Part shown: positions 12,213 through 22,293 of the stretch, one piece after another
Numbering within the stretch: the first letter of the stretch is position 1
How the letters are laid out: each line of letters opens with the position of its first letter
Source of the DNA: Caecitellus pseudoparvulus
Taxonomy: Eukaryota; Bigyra: Bicosoecida
Direction of reading: 5' to 3'
DNA: 64,000 nt
Assembly: GCA_965644315.1 (NCBI GenBank)
Contig: CBFFRQ010000081.1
Location: 310,001 to 374,000 of the forward strand
Translations under genes and position numbers: made by a program
The notes under the pieces: generated by a model
Databases searched by the model: none
What the model saw: only the letters and a program-made list of their open reading frames with translations
Told to the model about the DNA's origin: nothing

Positions 12213-12577
12213 GGCTGGCGCAGCTCGTCGACGGAGTTTCACACCACGAAACGCAAGCTGGCAGGCGCAGCAACGTGCGAGGGGACAGCGACTCTGCCCG
12301 AGCCCTGCACACCCCACAGTGTCAGTGATAGACAGAGCACAACAAAGGGCTCTGCGTCAGGCACTTCAAAGTGAGCCTGTCGGGACGAGCTGCATTGTGG
12401 AACGGCGTGCGCACTGCTGTTATGTCAAATGTAGGCACACTGCCACCCCGCCGACACAATCGACCGGCACCGCACTCCACGCACCAGCGCGAGCAGGGCA
12501 GCGCAAACAGCCCGCTGGCAGCACCTACAGGCCCTCCTTCCTCAACCGCAGGCCTCCCTGTGTGGCCTGCCGCCACC
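12213..12577. promoter_or_regulatory. Divergent intergenic region phosducin-like / CAP-Gly gene
   Basis: 365 bp between two divergent starts. An open frame runs through it in front of the CAP-Gly gene, but it shows no conserved protein and I read it as 5' leader and promoter. GAAACGCA occurs near 12248. No TATA box is clear. Confidence 0.4.
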
Positions 12578-15500
12578 ATGCCGGGCAGCATCGCCCTCGG
12601 CACGCCCGTCACCAGCAAGGGCAGCAGCGGAAGTTGGACGGGGGTAAGCAGCCGCCCGCCACCCGCCCCCGCCCCGCAGGGAACACAGAACACCACGCTA
12701 CACCCACAGATCCTGCGCTGGCAAGGCCGTCTGCGGCATGTGGGCGCTCCAAACGCCGTGTGGATGGGTGCGTGGCGCCGGGGCGCTGCCTTGCACCCTG
12801 CCTGTCGCACGCGACGTCACTGCACCTTCCAACGCTCTCTGCGAGCACGCCAGCCACGCGACACCCCCCCCCCCCCGCATCCCCCAGGCATCGAATTGGA
12901 CGAGGCACTCCCTAATAACCGCTGCAGTGGTGCTTTCAAAGGCCCAAGGTACTTCACGTGTGCCCCCGGCAGGGGCTTGTTTGTGCCCGCCGTGAAGGTG
13001 CAGGTGCTGGTGGGGCGAGGCGGGGGCCGAGCCGCCACCGCCCCATCCCCCTCGCCCATGCGACCAGGCATGTTTTCGCGACATGGTACGCGATCGCTGC
13101 GCCATGCCGCTGCACCAGCCCTGGGGGCGAGTGGCGGTGCCGGCGCAGAGCGAGGGGAGGTGGGCAGGCAGCAGCAGCAGCAGCAGCAGCGGCGTGAGGG
13201 GGGTGAGGCGGAGGAGGAGGGGGGAGGAGGGGGTGCACCCCCCCCTCCTCCCGCCACCACCCCTCGCTTCGCGCAGCACACGCAGTCCTCCAAAGTGCAT
13301 TCGGCGACTGCTCAGCAGGCCCGCCCGGCGAGGAGCCGGGGGGGCCGGGCGACCCGGAACACCCGACCCGGAACACCAAGTGGGGACGACGCCTCCCCTC
13401 GTGCCCGCACCATGTCCCCTGCTCCATCACGCGCTTCCCCCCACCCAGGGCGGATGAGGGGGGGTGGCAGCAGCGGACACCTGCCCCGCCCAGGGCAGTT
13501 TTCACGGGGCTTAGAACAGCAGAGCAGAACACCCAGCAGGGGGCGGGTGGGGTCACTCGGAACACCCAGTAGGGGGCGGGCCGGGTCACCCCGAACACCC
13601 GGCGCAGGCACCCCCTCGCGTCGTGCAGGGTCACCCGGAACACAGCGACGGGCCGCATCACCCGGAACACAGCGACGCACGGCGTCACCACGCACACCAG
13701 GTCGCACGGGCTCGCCTGGTCGCCTGCGACGGCAGCCCCGCTCCGGCAGCAAACTGAAGGGGCGTCGACCCCCCACCGCCTCTCCCCTGGCTGGACGAGG
13801 GGGGGGGTCGGTGGGCCACGGGAGCCCCCCCCGGGATGTGTCCCTTGCATCCAGTGCGGGGGGGCGCAGTGCACTCGGAACAGAGTCAAGTGCTGACTCG
13901 GAACACGGAGTCGAGGCCCGGCTGGCGGTGGAGGCGGGCCTCGTGAGTGGCCATGGGTCAGGGGACGCTGACGCAGTGGCCGAGCTGCTGGCGGGGCTGC
14001 AGATGCTGAACGCAGAACACCAGGGGATGGCGCTCAGTGGGAGCACACTCATGGGAGGGGGGGGTGAGGGGGGCCACATGCCCGCCCCCGCCACGCCCAC
14101 GGCTGTGACTCAAGCCCTGGCCGCTGCAACGCAGGACAGGGCTGTGGCGGGCCACGGCGCACAGACTGCGCAGGCCATGGCGTCTCTGTCTGCTGCGTTA
14201 CACCGCTCGCAGCGCGTGCTGTCGCAGCCGACGACGGGTGCTGTCGTAGCGACAGACGGGGATGGGTCAAAGACACTCCTGAGCCCCGTGGGCGGTGCAG
14301 CCACACATGCTGCGTTGACAGGTGAAAACGCAGCAGCTCTGAGCGCACTGGTGTCCACGACTGCGGAGAATTCGAACTTGCGCAACCAGTTGAAACGCAT
14401 GGAAGCGCGAGTCACCCAGCTGCAGGGGGAGGTGGACCAGGAGCGTGCCAGCCGCACCGCGAGCTTAGATCGCGCCGCTGCCGTGCGGGCCGCCTACGCT
14501 CAGGCGCTGAAGGCATTTTCAGGCCGTGTCGCGACGCTGGGCAGCGCGAATGCGGATTTAGACCGCCAAAACCGCCTCATGCGCGAGGTGGTGGCCGGTG
14601 TGCAGGCGGTTCTGGGGGCGGCGCCAGGGTCCCAGGCTCAGCGGGAGCTGGTGGCAGCTGCAGCTGCGGCGGCACGAGAGGCGCTGGGGGGCGGCGGCGA
14701 GGCGGCAGGGAAGGCGAGTCAGGGGGCGGGGGGTGGGCCCATGGAGGCGCCATTTCTCCGCACCGTGGCGGCCGGCGGCAGTTTGCTCGCGCAGGCGGTG
14801 GGGGGGGACGGCGACATGCGCGTTTCTTCCACACGCCTTGCGGAAATCCGGAGGCGACTCATCGAGTCAGCGAGTCAGAGTGGGCCCACCCTCTTCTCCA
14901 CGTACGGCGATGACTCCGAGGCCGCAGCACAGGGCGCTCCCCTGCGCCCCGTGCCGGGGGGGCACGCTGCAACGCAGCAGGGGGGCGGCCAACCCGCGAC
15001 CTCAAGTCGCCTCGCAGACATCGCCCGTGGCACCCCTGAGGGCTTCGCAGGTGACTCCGTGAACCGCCCAGGAGCAGAGGACGCCCAAGCCGCTGCCCGC
15101 ATCAACACACGGGGCACAGTGGCCATAGTCGGCGGGTCGCACGGGTCGCACGGGTCGCACGCCCAGGCCGCGGTCGCCGCGATCAAGGCCCACGAGGCAC
15201 CCCCTCTCGACTCCCTCCGCCCAGGATCGTATGTGGTGGCGGGCCAGGTGGGGGGGGCAGCGGCCACGGCGGCAGCGGCAGAGGCGACCATTCAGGGGGT
15301 GGAGGGGGATCTCGCAGGGGGGGTGGAGGGGGGGGGGTCCACGCCCACCCCCCCAACCATCAGGCCGCTCCCCCAGCAGTGGACGCCGCCGCCCCCCCTC
15401 TGTTCCGAGTGGCGTGGCGCCCGCGCCTGGCGCGGTGGCCACATCCGGAACACACTCGGGCGCACAGGCCATTCTGGACACAGTCAGAACACACTTGCGC

Positions 15501-17426
15501 GAGGCTGCGGGTGTTCCGACTCCCTCTCCCCCTGGAGGTGCCGCAGACGCACCCACGCCAACGCTCCCCGTGGATGGCTCCCTCACCGGGTCAGCCGCCA
15601 TCGATGCGGAAATTGCTGCAACGCACCAACGGGCCGCCGCGAAGGCAGCCGACGCCAACGCCGGGTATGACATCACTGACCCCACCTTCCGCACGGTGGC
15701 GGCGCGCGGCAGCCCCACCAGTCACGATGCGCGATCTAAGGTCGCGGCTGCCATGCATTCGCCAAGCGCCAGCGGCGCCATGCAGGAGTCCCTGCTGCGT
15801 TTCACCACGGCTGACTCGGTGCGACAGGCGGTGAACGCTGCAGCCGCTGCACAGGTCAGCTCATCGCCTGGCGCGTGGGCTGTCACTGACGTGGAGGGGG
15901 TGGGTGGGGGTGGGCCCACCCCCCTCTTGCCTGGGACGCACCCCCCCTCCCCCACGGCATCCCCCTCTGCCCCAACCCCAGCCAGCAGGGCCAGCAGCGA
16001 CTCGTTGGGCGAGCTGGGGGGTGTGGGGCACCGGGGCGAGTCAACGCGGAATATGGTGGAGCGTATTACGGCCGCCCTCCCCGAGGCCCGTGTCGGCGCC
16101 AGCAACGCAGCAACCGGCCTGCGGCAGGGTCTGGAGGAGTTCCAGTTCGCAGAGGCGAAGGGGGCGGGGCTGGCGCCGGCGGCCGTGACGCGTATAACGC
16201 CCAGTGGAGAGCGCCTAGACCCCCCCCTCACACCCCAAGGCCGAGCTGCCATGGAGACCGCCCTAGCATCGCCCACAGCTCCGACGCCCACGCCAGCCAG
16301 CCCGGTGCCCGCCCTGCAGCCGCAGCAACGCAGCGGCGAAACGCAGCACGGCGACGCGCCACCTGCAACGCCGTCCCCGCCTCTTGCACCGTCGCCGCCT
16401 CCCGCGCCTGGGCCCATGTCCCCCGCAGCACCCCCCCTGGCGGCAGGTGACGGTGGTGTGGGGCTGCTCATGCCCCCCCCAGCGGGGACGTCGCCACCCC
16501 CCCCTCAGGACCGGATCCGAGCCCTGGCACAAGCACTCCATGAGGTGGGCCTGGCAGTGGGCCCAGATGGCCGCCTGGTGCCTGTGGCGGAGGTGGAGGG
16601 TGCAGACGCGTCGCCGTCACCGGGTGCCGGACGGCGTGGTGGTGCTGGTGGAGGGTCCCCTTCAATTTCCGCACCCATGTCCCCCGGCACCGGCGCCCAA
16701 GCCGCCTCAGCCCTGGACGCACGCCCCGCCGGGGCAGTGGCTGCTGTCACCTCTGCCCTGCGCGCACAGGCTGCCATGCTTGACTCGCAAGACGCGGGCA
16801 GTGCTGCGTTGAACGACACACAAGTGCTGGCACCGGCCATTCAAAGTGCCGGCTCACGCGCAGGCCTGCACTGGCCAGGGCGAGACGGAGGGGGGGGCAG
16901 GCGACATTTCCTGGCAGGGGATGGTGCGGCGGCAGATGTGGGCCCATACCACCGCGTCGTGCACCCGCCCGAAATGGCTGGGGACAGGCCGGGTGCGGCG
17001 GAAGAACCGGCGACGCCGCCGCCGCCCCCCCCTCGAGACGTCTTCGCAGGGGGCCGCCACACTCGCCGACGAGACATCGTGGTCATGTCCAGTGACTCCC
17101 CCGCAGCCACAACGGCTTTCGCGACGCGGTACCGCCAGGACTCGCCGTGGGGCGAGGGCTACGCCGGTGAAACGCACGCTCAAGTCCGCTCCCCCGCGGC
17201 AAAGGCTGCGTCAGGCGACAGCCCCAAAGGACCAGGAGGTGAGCTGGCCACGCGCAGCAAGGGTGTGGAGGGGGGTAGTCAGCGGAATTGGGTGGAGGTG
17301 GGGGGTGCGCGGGCGGAAGTGTCTCGCCTGCCCACTGCCGCCAACCACTATGCTGCGTTGCAGATGCTGCTCGCAAGTACGGGGGACGACACCCTGCATG
17401 GCGGCAGTCCGCAGGGGAAGCGGTGA
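12578..17426 (+). CDS. CAP-Gly microtubule plus-end protein with coiled coil and long disordered regions
   Basis: The N-terminus is recognisable only after removing introns 12644-12709 (66 nt) and 12768-12887 (120 nt), both multiples of three and open. The joined sequence GRLRHVGAPNAVWMGIELDEA...GAFKGPRYFTC...GLFVPAVKV is a CAP-Gly domain, the microtubule and EB-binding fold of CLIP-170, p150Glued and tubulin cofactors. The usual GKNDG loop is replaced by NNRCSG. A basic Ser/Pro/Arg-rich region follows (residues ~150-330) with GTPSRGRAGSP-type motifs that resemble microtubule-binding linkers. A coiled coil lies near 14340-14620 (ENSNLRNQLKRMEARVTQLQ). The rest is Ala/Pro/Gly-rich. Between about 15290 and 15390, inside G- and C-runs, the frame changes; an intron is likely but I could not fix its ends. 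The stop is 12 bp from that of the convergent RCC1 gene. Confidence 0.78.
13169..13189 (+). repeat. (CAG)7 polyglutamine tract in the CAP-Gly protein
   Basis: Seven uninterrupted CAG codons followed by CGG CGT. The tract lies in the disordered linker after the CAP-Gly domain. Confidence 0.9.
15134..15160 (+). repeat. 9-bp tandem repeat (Gly-Ser-His)3
   Basis: GGGTCGCAC three times in a row, in frame in the disordered half of the CAP-Gly protein. Confidence 0.9.
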
Positions 17427-17438
17427 ATGTGCTGCGTT

Positions 17439-18737
17439 TCACCCTGACTTGTCTGCCGGTGAGGGGGGCACTGTGGCTGCGCTACCCTTGGCCCCCCCCT
17501 CGCCTCCGAGCCCTGGCTGTGCCAACGCAATGCAAAACGCATGATGGCCAGCAAGGAGGTCAGTTGGTACCAACGCACGACCTCGGATCGGCAGCTGCAC
17601 AGGACACGGCACCATGTCCACGAGTTGCAGCGTGCAGGGGCTGGCGTGAAGGGCTGGCTCGGGAGTGTTCTGGGTCAGTCGCCAGGGAATGGCGGCAAGT
17701 GCCCCGGAACACCCTGGTGCGGTCACGGCAGACGGCACTTCCAACGGCACGTGCTGCCCCCACCCCCACACAGCCCCCTGCTCACTGAGCACCACCGTGG
17801 TGTTCTGGCAGCAAGCCACTTGGCGTGGCAAATCACCGCTCTCCAGTGATAAAGTCACATGCTGCGGAACGCAGCAACCAGCATCGAACACGCCTTGTTC
17901 CGACTCCAGCCACGACGCTGGCTGCCAACGCAGCAACGCGCCCGTGGTGGGCTGAAGATGCAGTGTGTGTTCTGAGCTCCCCAACTCGGCCGCTGCTTCC
18001 ATTGGGGAGCATGTTCCGAGTTGTCCATGGCGCCCTCCACCCCACGTCAGAACGTCTCCACACTTTGTCAGCACAGCACTGTGAAACGCACCAGCGGACA
18101 CCTGTGCTGCGCTCACAGTCTCCGCAGAAGCCGCCGGCAAGCCACGGCACAGGTCAGACAGTGAGCATGCTGCAGATGGCAGCGTCACCTGCTGTGGGTC
18201 ACTGATGCTGCGTTGCCCGCCTGGGTCACACCCGCACTGCCCGTGAGAATTATCTCCCCACGCAAGCACCCACCCACTTTCGCCAAGGGCGAGGAAGTGG
18301 CCCCAGCCTGCCGAAAGGGACGCCACTGGCCCCGGACACGATGTTGGTAAGGAGCACGGCATCAAAGCACGCCCGAGTTGTGAAGGGTGCTGTGATCCGG
18401 GCGCGCTCCACAACTCGCCTGACCAGTCCGCAGCAGCATACCCCCCTCCGCCGCCAAGCACGCCAAGCGCTCGCAAGGGGACTGGAAACACAGGCTGCAG
18501 AGGATTCCAAGCCTCGCTCTCGCTCTCACGCCAAAGCAGGGCGCCTGCAGTCACAGAGCTGCACTTCGTCGCCCCCCCAAAGACACAGCTGGCCAGCGCC
18601 AGGCTGCCACGCCCAACTCCACACTGCCGCACTTGAGTAGCACGTTCGGGGAGTTGCTCTGATGATTCGCGGTCTTCCTTGGTAGATATACCCAGTGGTC
18701 CCCATGTGAACAACTGCCCTGCTTCCTGAGCGGCCAT
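17439..18737 (-). CDS. RCC1-repeat (beta-propeller) protein
   Basis: A single open frame of 432 residues from ATG at 18737. RCC1-type motifs are spread along it: LFTWGPLG near the start, SLSAGWGHFLALGESGWVLAWGDNSHGQCG, VSAGAFHSAVLTKCGDVLTWGGGRHGQLG, and TVVLSEQGAVWGWGQ. This is the pattern of a seven-blade RCC1 propeller, in which each blade has a GxxH and a WG. Several blades are diverged or interrupted. RCC1-type proteins serve as Ran exchange factors, ubiquitin ligase parts or regulators; this one carries no other domain, so its role is not predictable. A TTTAAA lies about ten bases before the ATG on the coding strand. Introns inside poorly conserved stretches cannot be excluded. Confidence 0.72.
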   Translation of the reverse strand: MAAQEAGQLFTWGPLGISTKEDRESSEQLPERATQVRQCGVGRGSLALASCVFGGATKCSSVTAGALLWRESESEAWNPLQPVFPVPLRALGVLGGGGGYAAADWSGELWSAPGSQHPSQLGRALMPCSLPTSCPGPVASLSAGWGHFLALGESGWVLAWGDNSHGQCGCDPGGQRSISDPQQVTLPSAACSLSDLCRGLPAASAETVSAAQVSAGAFHSAVLTKCGDVLTWGGGRHGQLGTCSPMEAAAELGSSEHTLHLQPTTGALLRWQPASWLESEQGVFDAGCCVPQHVTLSLESGDLPRQVACCQNTTVVLSEQGAVWGWGQHVPLEVPSAVTAPGCSGALAAIPWRLTQNTPEPALHASPCTLQLVDMVPCPVQLPIRGRALVPTDLLAGHHAFCIALAQPGLGGEGGAKGSAATVPPSPADKSG

Positions 18738-19078
18738 GAAGGCCTTTAAATGCTTCCTTCTCGTTCACGAAACGCAGGCGAAACGTGAGAAACAAAAACT
18801 GCAACGATCCCAACTCTCGCGTCAAATAATTGGCATCAGCACGGGAATCCTGGTCAATCAAGCGTGTGCCTACTTTCAGCACGTCTCTGGTGTCCCATTA
18901 GTGAGACTTCGTAATCACTGTTTGCGGATTGCGCGAAATCGAGACGCCAAACACCCACAACCTCGCACGTGTGGACTACAACGGGTGACCAATGCATTCA
19001 CAAGCACTTGCCCGAGCCAAGGCAGCAGTGAAGTTCCAGCATCGCTGCGCACATGCACCTTGCACCTACCGTGCTCCT
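18738..19078. promoter_or_regulatory. Intergenic region upstream of the RCC1 gene
   Basis: 341 bp between the end of the ankyrin gene and the RCC1 start, both on the minus strand. It is more A/T-rich than the genes around it (AATAATTGG near 18826). I see no gene in it; it should contain the 3' end of the ankyrin mRNA and the RCC1 promoter. Confidence 0.4.
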
Positions 19079-21799
19079 CTACCGACGCAGCGACGCCCTC
19101 AGCAACACAACTTCCCTTCGCCCACGGCGCAAGAGAGTTTCATGCCACACTGCGTCCCTGCCTGCCTTCCTGGCACCTGAGCCTGCAGCCTGTCTAGCAC
19201 GCAAGGGAACAGCACGAGGGCCAGTGAGTGCCAGCAGCTCACGCACGACACCCAAATGACCATGCACGCTGGCAATCCAGAAGCCGTAGTCAGGCTTGCC
19301 CTCACGCGCAGCATGCACGTCCACCTCACGATGGCCGGTGAGTACCAGCAGCTCACGCACCACATTCACATGTCCCCGAGCACAGGCTCGTTGGAAAGCT
19401 TCCTCAGGGATGCCGTTCCACCCAACGTGCACATCGATTTCACGATCCCCAGTCAACCCCAGCAGCTCGCGCACCACACCCACATGCCCCCAAGCACAGG
19501 CAACCAGAAAGCCATTACTAGGCACATGTTCAGGCCCAGCATGTACATTCACAAAGCGTTCGCCGCGAAGAGCCAGCAGCTCCCGTACAACAGCCACATG
19601 GCCGTTACGACAGGCACACCGGAAGCCGGCCTCGTGTCTTACGTGGACGTCCACCTCACGATGCCCGCTCAATGCCAGCAGATCTTGAACCACATCTAAA
19701 TGTCCATTCTCACAGGCAGCCTGGAAGCCATGCTCAGGAATACCCATGAATGCAGCATGTACATCCACCTCACGATGCCCGCTCAATGCTAACAGCTCCC
19801 GCACCACATCCATTCGACCATGTTCGCATGCGGCCTGGAAGCCATGCTCAGGAATACCCTCTGGCCCAGCATGCACGTCCACCTCACGATTTCCGGTGAG
19901 AGCCAGCAGCTCTCGCACCACATCAATGTGTCCATTCGCACAGGCAAGCCGGAACCCAGCCTCGGGCCCATTCAGATCCCCAGCATGCACGTTCACCATA
20001 CTTTCACCACTCAGCAGTAGCAGCTCACGCACTTTTGAGACATCTCCAGCTTCACATGCTGCCAAGAAGCTGGCGTTCTGGTCGCCAGCATCAACCGTAT
20101 CCGTGGGCACTCTGCTTTGTTTCATAACCCAAGCATTTGCCTCGGCATCCACATTTGCCATGAACGCGACATCCCACCCACATGTCGCACTCGCACAGGC
20201 GTACGCAGCCATGCAGCTCCCCGGGCCCCCAGCTTGAATGATCCGCACTGTCTCAGCAAGCCACCCACCGCTTGCCGTGCCAGCCACCTCTGGGCCAACC
20301 ACAGCCTCCAACACGCCGGACACACATCCATCTAAACCTCCTTCACACCATGCTCCACAACATGCTCCCAACACCACCTCACACCCACCCACATCCAGCG
20401 CATCTACCAGATCACCCACACTGCCACTCCTCACACCCTCAACCACAAAGCTCCCCACACTCACACCACCTAGCTCCACCTCACACATCTCCGCCACGGC
20501 ACACACACCCAGCACCATAGCGCACACGCGCTGCTTGACACTTTCATCTACGCTGTGCCACGCTGCATCCTCCACGAACTTGCTCAGCGGCCAGCCCGCC
20601 TTACACTGCACCTGCACACTCAAGCTGCTCCTCACACCTAGTGGATCTTCTGGTCCAGTCCCAGTGCAAACATGTGCAAGGGCCACTGATACTGGGACCT
20701 GTGCCAGCCTCGGCAGTCCGTAGGCCATGCGCGACGCCTCGGAGCGCTTCAATGCCGCAATGCTCTGCGCCACAGCCCTTGCGCCTACGGCCACACGCTT
20801 TGTCCAGACCTCCACATCACGGGGCTCTTCACCTACAGCACCACGGAAAGTGTCACCCTCAACAGTGTACACACTCACAGCATTGCTGCACTTGAGCACA
20901 ACGCTGCCATCCATGTCGCAGCCAACGACTGACTCGAAAACGCCGCCATTTATCGTCTCGCCCCACACCACCAGCCCGTGCAGCTCCTCTAATGCATCTG
21001 CCGCTGACTCCAAGTGCTCAGCTGCTGCCTCGCACTTCAGGCCGCCCGCTGCCCCACCGCGCAGCCATTCAGCCTGCTGTCGCATGGAGACCAGAGCTTC
21101 GGGCGGGTCTGGCGCGTCGACCCCAAGCCCACGTACATCACCTCCGCCTTCCACAATGCCAGCCACACCACCACCATCTGCAGTGGATTCCTCACGCTCC
21201 CGCCACCACACTGCCAAGTTCTCCAGTTTAGATTTGCCTTCGCGGGTTACAGCCTGCGATGCCTCGAGAATGGGCCTCCACACTGCACCACCAAAAGGCA
21301 CCGCAGATTCGTCGGCTCCGAACACCGCTTCGCGCAGCAGTTCAAATGCGCTGAAGCACCGGAATGATAAGAACTTGAGCGCAAAACACAAACCCTCATC
21401 CCCACCACCCGCCTCGCTCAACAGCCCAGCTCGCTCCCACAACGAGCATCCTGCGTCCAGCGCAAGACTTGCGATCTCCCTCACAAAATAGGAAAACCTC
21501 CTATCCCCCATGCCCAGCGTTGCATCACGCGCCATAGCCGCCAGGCAACGCAGAGCTGTGCCAGAGCGAATCTCCGCTCCCAGTGCACTGTCCAACTTCA
21601 GCAAGCACGGCACCATCCTGTCGATCCTCTCAGCCTCCTCCTCATCACTTCCTCCTTCGGGGCTCGGCACTTGCTTGCTGCCACTGGATGCCTGTGATGG
21701 AAAGCGTGGAGAACGATCCACAACGCCCGGTGCTGGCGCACGTCCTTGCGCTTGCACCAAACAGCACCCACACAACATCTCCAGCAAGCCACGCACCAT
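19079..21799 (-). CDS. Large ankyrin-repeat protein
   Basis: One long frame; the first ATG inside it is at 21799 (906 residues), and the frame is open to 21916 behind a possible acceptor (TTCCCGCAG), so an upstream exon may exist. Residues ~1-570 match nothing I recognise; they are rich in Val, Cys and acidic residues. From about residue 575 to 870 there are at least seven ankyrin repeats with an unusual period near 33-38. Each reads like GFQAACEHGRMDVVRELLAL followed by SGHREVDVHA and a short variable loop (GIPEHGF, HVPSNGF, GKPDYGF). The long loop separates it from classical 33-residue repeats. The final repeat decays after LLALTG into a basic tail. Likely a protein-binding scaffold; the partner is unknown. 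The repeats are similar enough to recombine. Confidence 0.75.
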   Translation of the reverse strand: MVRGLLEMLCGCCLVQAQGRAPAPGVVDRSPRFPSQASSGSKQVPSPEGGSDEEEAERIDRMVPCLLKLDSALGAEIRSGTALRCLAAMARDATLGMGDRRFSYFVREIASLALDAGCSLWERAGLLSEAGGGDEGLCFALKFLSFRCFSAFELLREAVFGADESAVPFGGAVWRPILEASQAVTREGKSKLENLAVWWREREESTADGGGVAGIVEGGGDVRGLGVDAPDPPEALVSMRQQAEWLRGGAAGGLKCEAAAEHLESAADALEELHGLVVWGETINGGVFESVVGCDMDGSVVLKCSNAVSVYTVEGDTFRGAVGEEPRDVEVWTKRVAVGARAVAQSIAALKRSEASRMAYGLPRLAQVPVSVALAHVCTGTGPEDPLGVRSSLSVQVQCKAGWPLSKFVEDAAWHSVDESVKQRVCAMVLGVCAVAEMCEVELGGVSVGSFVVEGVRSGSVGDLVDALDVGGCEVVLGACCGAWCEGGLDGCVSGVLEAVVGPEVAGTASGGWLAETVRIIQAGGPGSCMAAYACASATCGWDVAFMANVDAEANAWVMKQSRVPTDTVDAGDQNASFLAACEAGDVSKVRELLLLSGESMVNVHAGDLNGPEAGFRLACANGHIDVVRELLALTGNREVDVHAGPEGIPEHGFQAACEHGRMDVVRELLALSGHREVDVHAAFMGIPEHGFQAACENGHLDVVQDLLALSGHREVDVHVRHEAGFRCACRNGHVAVVRELLALRGERFVNVHAGPEHVPSNGFLVACAWGHVGVVRELLGLTGDREIDVHVGWNGIPEEAFQRACARGHVNVVRELLVLTGHREVDVHAAREGKPDYGFWIASVHGHLGVVRELLALTGPRAVPLRARQAAGSGARKAGRDAVWHETLLRRGRREVVLLRASLRR

Positions 21800-22293
21800 T
21801 GGAGTTCGATTCCCAGTGTTTTCCAACACAATGTTCGATCTGATGCTGTGCAAGGTGCCAAGGGGGGAACGAGGGGCTTGCGTGTGTACTCTGTCGACCT
21901 GCGGGAATAGCGACACAGCAAACTCCGCGCTGGAAGCTCACCTTCAGCGGCTGGGTGTCTGAGGCAGTCGTCCTCAGAAGGCCCCGAATAAAACACAGCA
22001 TGAAGGGCGTGGGGTGTACGAGTGGAATGAAGTTTGCTCGAAACACGCAAGCGCAACACTCCCGGACACCCCCTCAGCACCCCGCCGCTCCTTGAACGTT
22101 GGCGAGCCCATGCAGGCCGCCTCACAAACTCCAACATATTCAAAACGACCAATCTTCCTCATTCCTTGCGATAACTACCCGCACGTCTCTTTCTTAGAGC
22201 CTGCGCTTGCTGCGTGGGGTGTGTGCGGATTTCGCTCCCACACCAGCACACCTTGGCACTGCTCTTCCTAGAGACCCAGCGCCGCCGGCCAAT
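21800..22293. promoter_or_regulatory. Divergent intergenic region ankyrin gene / PDC-E2 gene
   Basis: 494 bp between divergent starts; its first 117 bp are still open in the ankyrin frame and may be a further exon. A CCAAT pentamer (22149-22153) lies about 140 bp before the E2 start. No convincing small gene was seen. Confidence 0.4.

Noticed and set aside
15130-17426. Second separate gene downstream of the CAP-Gly coiled coil
   Set aside because: The composition and AAxGxTP-rich style continue unchanged over the frame switch and no start context or promoter-like gap is visible, so one gene with an intron is simpler. It is not proven.
19256-21491. Several plus-strand open frames across the ankyrin gene
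   Set aside because: They are low-complexity (His/Pro/Ser-rich) antisense frames of the ankyrin array and its N-terminal region.
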